From Leifsonia sp. AK011 (GTDB lineage Bacteria; Actinomycetota; Actinomycetes; Actinomycetales; Microbacteriaceae): a stretch of DNA of 64,000 bases. The stretch is from NCBI RefSeq assembly GCF_013410945.1, contig NZ_JACCCH010000001.1, positions 1,860,001 through 1,924,000 of the forward strand, read 5' to 3'. Below the pieces are notes generated by a model. It did no database searches and had not been told where the DNA came from. It saw nothing but the letters and a program-made list of their open reading frames with translations. A program made the position numbers and the translations under genes. This document shows, piece after piece, positions 15,110 to 22,502 of this stretch (positions are counted from its first letter, which is position 1; each line of letters begins with the position of its first letter).

Positions 15110-15751
15110 GTGACCCAGCCCTTCGTTGTTGCCTTCGTGCCGGGGGTCACGCCGGGTAAGTGGGCGCGGGTCTGGGCAGAACGGATGCCGCGGCATCCAC
15201 TCACCCTGACCCCTCTGTCGCAGGCCGGGGCCGTCGGTGCGCTGGCCTCACGTAAGGTCGACGCGGTGTTCGTGAGGATGCCCGTGCCCGAGGAGTTCGC
15301 GGCGATCCCGCTCTATGAGGAGCAGCCGGTCGTCGTCATGGAGAAGGAACACCTGCTGTCGGCATTGGACGCCGTGGAGCCCGCCGACCTGGAGGGCGTG
15401 CACGTGATCGAGGGCGAGTGGGGCGCAGCCGTCGAACTCGCGGCCACCGGTGTCGGCGTGGCGATCATGCCGCAGTCGGTGGCCCGCGCGCTGTCGCGGA
15501 AGGACGTGGTGGCGAGGCCAGCCGTGGAGCAGCCGACGACGCGCATCGCGCTGGCGTGGCATCCCGACGCCGCGACGGAGCTCACGGAGGAGTTCATCGG
15601 CATCGTGCGCGGGCGCACGGCGAACAGTTCGCGCGGGTCGGAGAAGGAGGAGCCGGCACCCGCGCCGAAGAAGACGGCACCGAAGCAGACCCAGAAACCG
15701 AAGGCGCGCGTCAAGTACCCGCGCCAGGCGAAGCGGTCTAAGCGGCGCTGA
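15110..15751 (+). CDS. LysR-type substrate-binding-domain protein lacking the HTH
   Basis: A 213-residue protein that begins directly with the LysR effector-binding fold (FVVAFVPGVTPGKWARVWAE) and continues with MPVPEEFAAIPLYEEQPVVV and GVGVAIMPQSVARAL, all typical of LTTR regulatory domains. The N-terminal winged helix of LysR regulators is missing and there is no room for it between the GTG start and the DUF5997 gene. The last 40 residues are a Lys/Arg/Pro-rich tail (about 170-213) that could bind nucleic acid. Paired with DUF5997, it may work with that protein as sensor and DNA-binding partner (inference). Confidence 0.82.
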   Translation: MTQPFVVAFVPGVTPGKWARVWAERMPRHPLTLTPLSQAGAVGALASRKVDAVFVRMPVPEEFAAIPLYEEQPVVVMEKEHLLSALDAVEPADLEGVHVIEGEWGAAVELAATGVGVAIMPQSVARALSRKDVVARPAVEQPTTRIALAWHPDAATELTEEFIGIVRGRTANSSRGSEKEEPAPAPKKTAPKQTQKPKARVKYPRQAKRSKRR

Positions 15752-16163
15752 TTCCGACGAGGCCGATGATGAGCGCCATGACGAGGACTGTCACGAGCTC
15801 GTGGCCGATTGTCAGGATGGTGAGCCCCGCGGGGCGGCGTTCGAAGGCATCGTGCGTGATGACGCGCGCCGCCGTGAAGCCTGCCCAGAGGATGACCGCC
15901 GTGATGAGGGTGTTGGCGAGGAAGTTGCCGCCGTAGAAGTCCTGTGCGATCGCGGCGGCGCCCGCGAGCACGAGTGCGGTGATGAAGCTCACGATGATCG
16001 TGAGGATGATCTGCGGAACCCCGCTGCCCATCGTCGACTCGTCGATCTTCGCGAGGCGCATCCACCGCCTTCCGAAGACGGGGCGTGCGTACCAGATCGC
16101 GCCGATGATCATGCTCGAGATGGTGGCCAGGATGACGGCGAGCCAGTTGATCTCAGGAACCAT
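15738..16163 (-). CDS. DUF1761 membrane protein
   Basis: A 141-residue protein with four hydrophobic segments. The N-terminus INWLAVILATISSMIIGAIW and the following YARPVFGRRWMRL are hallmarks of DUF1761. No function is known. The ATG at 16163 follows GAGGT with a seven-base spacer; longer readings run into the imuA' promoter. Its stop overlaps the end of the convergent LysR-domain gene by 14 bases. Confidence 0.82.
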   Translation of the reverse strand: MVPEINWLAVILATISSMIIGAIWYARPVFGRRWMRLAKIDESTMGSGVPQIILTIIVSFITALVLAGAAAIAQDFYGGNFLANTLITAVILWAGFTAARVITHDAFERRPAGLTILTIGHELVTVLVMALIIGLVGISAA

Positions 16164-16253
16164 GCGAAACACCTCACTGTGTTCGGGTTGTGTGTGGCAC
16201 ACACAGTAGTCCTCTCTGCCGCTGTGCGACACGCCGTTCACTGTCGGTGGCAG

Positions 16254-16278
16254 TTGACACCATCGAAGGTATGTTCGA
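16254..16278 (+). promoter_or_regulatory. imuA' promoter with LexA-type SOS box
   Basis: TTGACA at 16254-16259 is a perfect -35 element. Directly after it, 16263-16278 reads TCGAAGGTATGTTCGA, differing by one base from the actinobacterial LexA box TCGAAC-N4-GTTCGA. A LexA dimer here would cover the spacer and block RNA polymerase. The -10 would be near 16277-16282 (GAGCAT, weak), placing the transcription start near 16289. Confidence 0.8.
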
Positions 16279-16288
16279 GCATGGTCAA

Positions 16289-17005
16289 GTGACAGCCGCA
16301 CTTGCCTCCCCCATACCAGCGCAGTCTCCTGTGCGGTCCGCTGGGGCACCGTCCGACACGGTGCGGGAGTTGCAGGCGCGCATCGGTGCGCTGCAGGCGA
16401 CGAAGCTCGACGTGCGCACGATCCCGACGCATCCCGCGATCGCGGGGCTCCTCCCCGACGGCGGCCTGCGCCAGGGAGCTGCTTACTCCGTGCAGCGCTC
16501 GGCAACGCTGCTCATGGCCCTGCTCGCGGCTCCCTCCGCGGCCGGCGCATGGTGTGGTGTCGTGGGTGTTCCCGAGTTCGGTATCGAGGCTGCCGCACAC
16601 CACGGCGTGGATCTCGAGCGGCTTGTTCTGGTGCCGAGGCCGGGCGACCAGTGGATGACGGTGACCGCAGCCCTGGCGGACATCATGGGTGTCGTTGTCA
16701 CACGCCCGCCCGCGAGGGCGAGCGAGGCGAGCGTGTCACGGCTGGCAGCTCGACTGCGCCAGCGGGGCACGACCATGCTCGTGCTCGGGCCGTGGCCCCA
16801 GGGCGAGGCGATGTTCTCCCTCGACGAGGGTCATTGGCACGGCATCGGCCAGGGTCATGGGCATCTCGCTGCACGGGAGGTCACGGTGACCGTCACGACC
16901 CGCACCGCGGGCCGACCCCGAAGCGCGCGGATGTGGCTACCCGCGGGCGATTCCACGATTGAGCGCATCGCCACTTCACCCACTCGACTGGCGGCGACGG
17001 GATGA
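16289..17005 (+). CDS. imuA': ImuA' (RecA/SulA-like mutasome accessory protein)
   Basis: A 238-residue protein of the actinobacterial ImuA' type, first gene of the imuA'-imuB-dnaE2 damage-tolerance operon. Recognisable segments are THPAIAGLLPDGGLRQGAAYS, GAWCGVVGVPEFGIEAA, LVLVPRPGDQWMTV and GHLAAREVTVTV. In mycobacteria ImuA' helps ImuB bring DnaE2 to damaged DNA. The start is uncertain: the ATG at 16271 lies inside the SOS box, upstream of the expected transcript start, so the GTG at 16289 was chosen as a probable leaderless start. A GTG at 16361, closer to the conserved core, is another option. The stop overlaps imuB as ATGA. Confidence 0.85.
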   Translation: MTAALASPIPAQSPVRSAGAPSDTVRELQARIGALQATKLDVRTIPTHPAIAGLLPDGGLRQGAAYSVQRSATLLMALLAAPSAAGAWCGVVGVPEFGIEAAAHHGVDLERLVLVPRPGDQWMTVTAALADIMGVVVTRPPARASEASVSRLAARLRQRGTTMLVLGPWPQGEAMFSLDEGHWHGIGQGHGHLAAREVTVTVTTRTAGRPRSARMWLPAGDSTIERIATSPTRLAATG

Positions 17006-18552
17006 TCGCTGCAGCCTCCCCGGAACGGGTCATCGTGCTCTGGTGCGCGGATTGGCCCGTCACGGCGGCGCTCGACGCCTCTGACATCTCCCCGGAAGCG
17101 CCGATCGCCCTCATCGAGAAGGGCATTGTGCTCGCGGCATCCGCCGCTGCCCGCCACGAGGGCGTGCGCCGAGGACTTCGGGTGCGCGAGGCGCAGGCGC
17201 GTTGCACCGATCTCGTTGTTGTGCCCTATGACGCCGGTCGGGATGCCCGGGTCTTCGATCCGCTCGTCTCCGCTATCGAGGAGCTCACGCCAGGGGTGAC
17301 TGTTCTGCGACCCGGTATCTGTGCCGTGAGGGTACGCGGTGCCGCCCGCTACTACGGAGGTGAGCGGCCAGCAGCGCTCGCCCTCGTTTCCCGGCTCGTC
17401 GAGCTCGGCGGGGGCCACGTGCGTGCAGGTGTGGCCGACGGCATCTTCACCGCCGAGCTTGCGGCGCGGCGAGCAACGAAGACCGTGGAGATCGTGCCGG
17501 CGGGTAACGCCAGCGACTTTCTCGGTCCCCTCGACATCGGAGTGCTGGAGGAGGGGCCGGTTCCGGACGTGACCGGCATCGTCACGTTGCTGAAGAGGCT
17601 GGGCATCCACACTCTCGGCCAGTTTGCGGCCCTCGACATCGGTGATGTGCAGACGCGTTTCGGCCCGCAGGGTGCCAGGCTCCACGCACTGGCAGCGGGT
17701 AAGGACAGCTGGCCGCTCGTGCCCCGTGTCGTGCCTGACGACATCGATGCCGAGGTCGATTTCGAGCCGGCACTCGAGCTTGTCGACCAGGTCGCGTTCG
17801 GGATGCGCCAGGCCGCCGAACGGTTCATCGACGATCTGCTCGCCCGCAGGCTGGTGTGCACCGCGATTCTCGTGCGCCTGGAGTCGGATGCCGGGCAGGC
17901 GCATGAGCGCACCTGGCTGCATCCGCGTTCCTTCACCCCGGCCGACGTCATCGACCGGGTGCGCTGGCAGGCGTCCTCGGCCGAGTTCACCGCTGGTATC
18001 ACCCGCGTCGTCGTCTCACCGGACGCCGTGGATGCCGTTCAGCACCACGAGACGGGGCTCTGGGGTTCCGGCCCCGACGAGCGCATCCACCACGGCCTCT
18101 CCCGCGTCCAGGGCCTCCTCGGGCACGAGGCGGTGCTCGTGCCCGCCCTGGGTGGTGGCCGCACGCTCGCCGATCGCCAGCACCTCGTTGCCTGGGGTGA
18201 TCGCCCGGTCGGGCTCCGTCACAGGGCAGCGCCGTGGCCGGGCCGGTTGCCAGCACCCTTACCTGCAACCGTGTTCGTGCCGCGGCATCCCGTGCACGTC
18301 GTCGACGCCCGAGGCGAGCCCGTGTCGGTGGCGGCACGCGGAGCAGTCTCGGCACCACCGGTTCGCATGACCTCGGGCACCCGCACCCTCGAACTCACCG
18401 CGTGGGCTGGCCCCTGGCCGGTGGATGAGCGCTGGTGGGCACCGGAGCAGGCGAGCCGTTCCTGGCGCTTCCAGGCGGTGGATGCCACGGGCTGCGGCTG
18501 GCTCCTCGTGCTCGACGACAGCGGCTGGTGGGCCGAGGCGCGCTATGACTAG
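17002..18552 (+). CDS. imuB: ImuB, catalytically inactive Y-family polymerase homologue
   Basis: A 516-residue protein of the DNA polymerase Y superfamily. The positions that carry catalytic acids in DinB are lost: LWCADWPV at residues 13-20 replaces HVDMDAFF, and VLRPGICAVRV at 101-111 replaces the GIDEA motif. It should therefore be a scaffold, as shown for mycobacterial ImuB, which binds the beta clamp and DnaE2. ETGLWG at residues 350-355 occupies the place of the mycobacterial clamp-binding QLPLWG, with Glu for Gln. The little-finger and C-terminal partner-binding regions follow. The ATG overlaps the imuA' stop, and dnaE2 starts 17 bases downstream. Confidence 0.92.
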   Translation: MIAAASPERVIVLWCADWPVTAALDASDISPEAPIALIEKGIVLAASAAARHEGVRRGLRVREAQARCTDLVVVPYDAGRDARVFDPLVSAIEELTPGVTVLRPGICAVRVRGAARYYGGERPAALALVSRLVELGGGHVRAGVADGIFTAELAARRATKTVEIVPAGNASDFLGPLDIGVLEEGPVPDVTGIVTLLKRLGIHTLGQFAALDIGDVQTRFGPQGARLHALAAGKDSWPLVPRVVPDDIDAEVDFEPALELVDQVAFGMRQAAERFIDDLLARRLVCTAILVRLESDAGQAHERTWLHPRSFTPADVIDRVRWQASSAEFTAGITRVVVSPDAVDAVQHHETGLWGSGPDERIHHGLSRVQGLLGHEAVLVPALGGGRTLADRQHLVAWGDRPVGLRHRAAPWPGRLPAPLPATVFVPRHPVHVVDARGEPVSVAARGAVSAPPVRMTSGTRTLELTAWAGPWPVDERWWAPEQASRSWRFQAVDATGCGWLLVLDDSGWWAEARYD

Positions 18553-18569
18553 GCAGAGTCGGTGGAGCC

Positions 18570-21500
18570 ATGGGCTGGAATAACCCGCCCGTCTCGTGGT
18601 CGGAGTTCGAGCGACGCCTGACCGACGTGAGTCGCCCCGGTTCCGCGCCCCCGCCCGGCGCCGACGGTGGCGACAGCCCCGCATGGTCGTACAAACGCAA
18701 GGCGTACGTGCCCCCGGAGGTACCGAGGCAGGATGCCGCGACCCTCGTGCCCTACGCCGAGCTCCACGCGCACTCGAGCTTCAGCTTTCTCGACGGGGCG
18801 ACCATGCCGGAGATGATGGCCGAGGAGGCCGCCCGTCTCGGCCTCCACGCTCTCGCACTCACCGATCACGATGGTCTCTACGGCACTGTGCGCATGGCGG
18901 AGGCCGCGGCGGAGCTCGGGCTCGCCACGATCATCGGCGCGGAACTCTCGCTCGGCCTGAGCGGCCCGCAGAACGGCATGGCCGACCCTGAGGGCAACCA
19001 CCTGCTCGTGCTCGCCCGACGCGAGGAGGGGTACCACCGTCTCGCCTCGGCGATCACCGCCGGTCAACTGGCCGGTGGCGAGAAGGGCCGGCCGGTGTAC
19101 CGGCTCGAGGAGCTGGCCGAGCAGGCGGACGGCCACTGGATGATCCTGACGGGATGCCGCAAGGGGGCCGTGCGCAGGGCACTGGGTATCAGCGTTCCCG
19201 ATGCCGCCGCAGCAGGTGCCGAACTCGACCGCCTCGTCGACCTGTTCGGGCCAGACCATGTCGTCGTGGAACTCTTCGACCACGGCGATCCGCTCGACAG
19301 TGCCCGCAACGACGCCCTGGCGCACCTCGCGAGCGAGCGCGGACTGCGCGTCGTCGCGACCAACAACGCCCACTACGCCTCCCCCGACAGCCACCACCTG
19401 CACGCGGCCCTCGCCGCAGTACGCGCGCGGCGCAGCCTCGACGAGCTCGACGGCTGGCTTCCGGCCGCAGGTCAGGCACACCTGCGCTCCGGGGCGGAGA
19501 TGGCCGAGCGGTTCCGCCGCTACCCGGGTGCCGTCGAGAACACGGTGACGATCGCCGACGAGCTCTCCTTCGAGCTGCGTCGCGCCAAGCCGGCGCTCCC
19601 CGACCAGGAGGTGCCCGAGGGGCATACCCCCGCGAGCTACCTGCGCGAACTGGTGTGGGAGGGCATCGAGCAGCGCGGCATGGTACTGACGGAGCAGATC
19701 AGGGCGCGCATCCACCACGAGCTCGACATCATCGAGGAGAAGAGTTTTCCCGGATACTTCCTCATCGTGTGGGACATCGTGCGGGAGTCGAGGAGCCGCG
19801 GGATCCTGTGTCAGGGTCGGGGCTCTGCCGCGGCATCCGTCGTCTGCTACCTGCTCGGCATCACGGCTGTCGACCCGATCCGGTACAAGCTGCCGTTCGA
19901 GCGCTTCATCTCCACGATGCGCGAGGAGGAGCCCGACATCGATGTGGACTTCGAGTCCGACCGGCGCGAGGAGATCATCCAGTACGTCTTCGACAAGTAC
20001 GGGCGACGTAATGCCGCGCAGGTGTGCAACGTCATCCAGTACCGGCCGAAGGCCGCGGTGCGCGACATGGCGCGGGCGCTCGGCTACTCGCCGGGCCAAC
20101 AGGATGCCTGGTCCAAGCAGGTTGAGAGGTGGACTCCCCTGCCCGACCAGCCGGAGACCGACCACGACATCCCCGACCAGGTGATCTCGCTCGCGCTCGA
20201 GGCCATGAAGTTCCCCAGGCACCTCGGCATCCATTCGGGCGGCATGGTGCTCACCAAGCGCCCGGTCGGCGAGGTGGTGCCCGTCGAGCACGCACGCAAG
20301 GAGAAGCGCACGGTGCTGCAGTGGGACAAGGATGACTGCGCCTGGATGGGTCTCGTCAAGTTCGACCTGCTCGGCCTCGGCATGCTCTCGGCGCTGCGGT
20401 ACTGCTTCGAGATCGTCGAGGAGACGCTCGGTGAGAAGCTCGACCTCGACACGATCCCCAAGGAGGAGCAGGGCGTCTACGACCAGTTGTGTCGGGCTGA
20501 TGCGATCGGCGTGTTCCAGGTGGAGAGTCGGGCCCAGCTGGGGCTCCTCCCCCGCCTGCAACCCCGCGAGTTCTACCACCTCGTCGTGGAGATCGCGCTC
20601 GTGCGGCCCGGCCCCATCCAGGGTGGGGCGGTGCATCCCTACGTCCGTCGCAAGATGGGCCAGGAACCCGTGAGCTACGTGCACCCGAACCTCGTCGAGC
20701 CGCTCGAACGCACGCTCGGCGTGCCGATCTTCCAGGAGCAGCTCATGCAGATCGCGGTCGCTGTCGGCGGATGCACGCCGGACGATGCCGACCTGCTGCG
20801 TCGGGCCATGGGCTCCAAACGCGGTGTCGAGAAGATCGAGAAGCTGCGGGACAAGCTCTACGCGGGTATGGCGGAGAACGGCATCACCGGAGAGGCCGCC
20901 GACCAGATCTACGGCGGAATCCAGGCCTTCGCGGGTTTCGGCTTCGCCGAGAGCCACGCCCTGAGCTTCGGCCTCCTCGTCTACGCGAGCGCGTGGCTGC
21001 GGTTGCACTACCCCGGGGCGTTCCTCGCGGCCCTACTGCGCGCCCAGCCGATGGGCTTCTACTCCCCCCAGAGCCTGGTGGCGGATGCCCGGCGCCACGG
21101 TGTCGAGGTGCTCAGGCCCGACATCCAGCGGTCGATGGCGAACGCCGCGCTCGAGCCGCTCACCCCGGTCCCTGAGGAGGGCGAAGCCCGTCTCGAAGGG
21201 CAGCCGGGCCCCAACGGCGACCCGCACTGCCTCGACCGAGAGCAGCCTCCCGTCGGTCCCTTCGACCGGTCAGCGCCCTTCGATACCCGCGACCACCGTC
21301 GTGATGGCGCCTACTCCGTGCGACTCGGTCTCGACGAGGTCTCGGGGATCAGCGAGGCGGTGGCCATCCGCATCGTCGAGGAGCGGCAGCAGCACGGCGA
21401 GTTCCGCGACATGAACGACCTCGTGCGGCGCACCGGTCTCCTCACGGCCCAACTGGAGGCTCTTGCGGCGGCCGGTGCGTTCGAGTGTTTCGGGCACACC

Positions 21501-22016
21501 ACCCGGGAGGCTCTCTGGAACGCCGGCAACGCAGCCCAGGACCGTCCGGAGTTCCTCGCGGGCACGATCGTGTCGGTGCAGCCGCCGCTGTTCGCGATGC
21601 CGAACGAGGTGGAGACGATGATGAACGACCTCTGGGCGACGGGAATCTCGACGGACAGCCACCCGGTTGCACATCTTCGCTCCGCATTGCGGGAGCAGGG
21701 CATCCTGTCGGCCGACGATCTCGTCACGGCGGAATCCGGCAGGCGAGTTCGTGTTGCTGGGGTCGTCACCCACCGTCAGAGACCGGCGACCGCGAGCGGC
21801 ATCACGTTCGTGAACCTCGAGGATGAGACGGGTTTCGTCAACGTGATCTGCAGCGTCGGCCTGTGGGGGCGCTACCGCAGGGTTGTCCGGGAGGCTCCGG
21901 CGCTCGTGATCCGCGGCACCCTGGAGCGCTCCCCCGAGGGCGTCATCAACCTCGTCGCCGACCAGGTTGAGCACCTCGGAATGGTCCCGAGGACCCGATC
22001 GCGAGATTTCCGGTAG
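18570..22016 (+). CDS. dnaE2: Error-prone DNA polymerase DnaE2
   Basis: A 1148-residue C-family polymerase of the SOS-induced, translesion type. An N-terminal PHP domain starts with YAELHAHSSFSFLDGATMPE near residue 64. The palm catalytic aspartates are in PDIDVDFESDRRE near residues 455-467, the helix-hairpin-helix region includes AFAGFGFAESHALSFG, and an OB-fold with FVNVICSVGLW closes the protein. The DnaE2-specific segment QPPVGPFDRSAPFD is present near 895. It works with ImuA' and ImuB to bypass lesions and causes damage-induced mutation. Residues 866-878 (PVPEEGEARLEGQ) look like a repeat insertion; see that entry. Confidence 0.95.
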   Translation: MGWNNPPVSWSEFERRLTDVSRPGSAPPPGADGGDSPAWSYKRKAYVPPEVPRQDAATLVPYAELHAHSSFSFLDGATMPEMMAEEAARLGLHALALTDHDGLYGTVRMAEAAAELGLATIIGAELSLGLSGPQNGMADPEGNHLLVLARREEGYHRLASAITAGQLAGGEKGRPVYRLEELAEQADGHWMILTGCRKGAVRRALGISVPDAAAAGAELDRLVDLFGPDHVVVELFDHGDPLDSARNDALAHLASERGLRVVATNNAHYASPDSHHLHAALAAVRARRSLDELDGWLPAAGQAHLRSGAEMAERFRRYPGAVENTVTIADELSFELRRAKPALPDQEVPEGHTPASYLRELVWEGIEQRGMVLTEQIRARIHHELDIIEEKSFPGYFLIVWDIVRESRSRGILCQGRGSAAASVVCYLLGITAVDPIRYKLPFERFISTMREEEPDIDVDFESDRREEIIQYVFDKYGRRNAAQVCNVIQYRPKAAVRDMARALGYSPGQQDAWSKQVERWTPLPDQPETDHDIPDQVISLALEAMKFPRHLGIHSGGMVLTKRPVGEVVPVEHARKEKRTVLQWDKDDCAWMGLVKFDLLGLGMLSALRYCFEIVEETLGEKLDLDTIPKEEQGVYDQLCRADAIGVFQVESRAQLGLLPRLQPREFYHLVVEIALVRPGPIQGGAVHPYVRRKMGQEPVSYVHPNLVEPLERTLGVPIFQEQLMQIAVAVGGCTPDDADLLRRAMGSKRGVEKIEKLRDKLYAGMAENGITGEAADQIYGGIQAFAGFGFAESHALSFGLLVYASAWLRLHYPGAFLAALLRAQPMGFYSPQSLVADARRHGVEVLRPDIQRSMANAALEPLTPVPEEGEARLEGQPGPNGDPHCLDREQPPVGPFDRSAPFDTRDHRRDGAYSVRLGLDEVSGISEAVAIRIVEERQQHGEFRDMNDLVRRTGLLTAQLEALAAAGAFECFGHTTREALWNAGNAAQDRPEFLAGTIVSVQPPLFAMPNEVETMMNDLWATGISTDSHPVAHLRSALREQGILSADDLVTAESGRRVRVAGVVTHRQRPATASGITFVNLEDETGFVNVICSVGLWGRYRRVVREAPALVIRGTLERSPEGVINLVADQVEHLGMVPRTRSRDFR
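21167..21201. repeat. REP-like repeat inserted in frame within dnaE2
   Basis: GGTCCCTGAG, a hairpin core GGGC-GAA-GCCC, and CTCGAAGGGC in order, the layout of a short repeat (GGTCCCTGAG...TCTCGAAGGGC) that I recall as common between genes of Microbacteriaceae and relatives. Here it lies inside dnaE2 without breaking the frame, coding for a charged loop of about 12 residues. Confidence 0.55.
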
Positions 22017-22166
22017 ATGACATTTAGTTACCGGTTTTCCAAACAATGGCGGCATATGGCAACTACTGCTATAGCCTTGGCAACACGTTCGCGTGCGGTA
22101 CAACAGCGCCCGCGGATGCGGCCTCGACTGTCGGGGCCAAGCAGAACGCTCCTGGAGGAGTTTTAC
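22017..22166 (+). promoter_or_regulatory. Promoter and leader region of the cold-shock gene
   Basis: About 150 bases between dnaE2 and the cold-shock start. The first 60 are clearly richer in A and T than the surroundings and contain -10-like hexamers (TATGGC at 22055, TATAGC at 22070), so I expect a promoter here and a leader of 70-100 bases. GGAGGAG at 22154-22160 is a strong ribosome-binding site. Long structured leaders are common for cspA genes; I cannot predict the fold. Confidence 0.5.
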
Positions 22167-22370
22167 ATGGCACAAGGCACCGTCAAGTGGTTCAACGCGG
22201 AAAAGGGTTTTGGTTTCATTGCCCCTGAGGACGGAAGTCCTGACGTGTTCGCCCACTACTCGGCAATTCAGTCGAACGGCTACCGGTCTCTCGATGAGAA
22301 CCAGAAGGTAGAGTTCGACATCACCCAGGGCCCGAAGGGCCCGCAGGCGGAGAACATCCGCCCCATCTGA
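22167..22370 (+). CDS. cspA: Cold-shock protein CspA family
   Basis: A 67-residue single cold-shock domain. RNA-binding motif RNP1 is KGFGFI (residues 14-19) and RNP2 is DVFAHY (26-31), with the N-terminal [10 protein letters not shown] typical of the family. It binds single-stranded RNA/DNA and melts RNA structure, acting as an RNA chaperone at low temperature or generally in growth. Downstream of dnaE2 but separated by its own promoter region and followed by two tandem terminators, so it is probably an independent, highly expressed unit. Confidence 0.97.
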   Translation: MAQGTVKWFNAEKGFGFIAPEDGSPDVFAHYSAIQSNGYRSLDENQKVEFDITQGPKGPQAENIRPI

Positions 22371-22387
22371 TCTTGCTTCCCACCCGC

Positions 22388-22430
22388 ACCGCCGCCACAT
22401 TGCCCCGCAATGGAGCGGAACGGCGGTTTT
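22388..22430 (+). terminator. Intrinsic terminator 1 of cspA
   Basis: ACCGCCG (22388-22394) pairs with CGGCGGT (22421-22427), enclosing an inner CATTG/CAATG stem with CCCCG loop, and is followed by TTTT. Position directly after the cold-shock stop supports termination. Confidence 0.8.
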
Positions 22431-22449
22431 GGGTATCAGTTCAGTAAAG

Positions 22450-22481
22450 CAAAACGCCTCGGCTTCGGCCGGGGCGTTTTG
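22450..22481. terminator. Bidirectional terminator between cspA and helicase gene
   Basis: CAAAACGCC at 22450-22458 and GGCGTTTTG at 22473-22481 are perfect complements around a GC-rich top closed by TTCG. The T-runs exist on both strands, so it can end the cold-shock transcript and the convergent helicase transcript. Confidence 0.88.
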
Positions 22482-22502
22482 TCTTTCCCGGAATGAACCG
22501 GT

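Noticed and set aside
15110-15751. Frameshifted or truncated LysR regulator
   Set aside because: No HTH coding sequence is present upstream in any frame before the DUF5997 gene, and the gene has its own start, so it looks like a natural standalone domain.
18549-21008. Long open frame on the minus strand opposite dnaE2
   Set aside because: An 819-codon antisense frame exists, but dnaE2 has intact catalytic motifs, and high-GC genes often leave open mirror frames. Its product has no recognisable fold and a skewed composition.
21253-21286. Second copy of the dnaE2 REP-like repeat
   Set aside because: GGTCCCTTCGAC ... CCCTTCGA looks like the repeat half, but it encodes the conserved DnaE2 segment PVGPFDRSAPFD, so it is explained by protein constraint.
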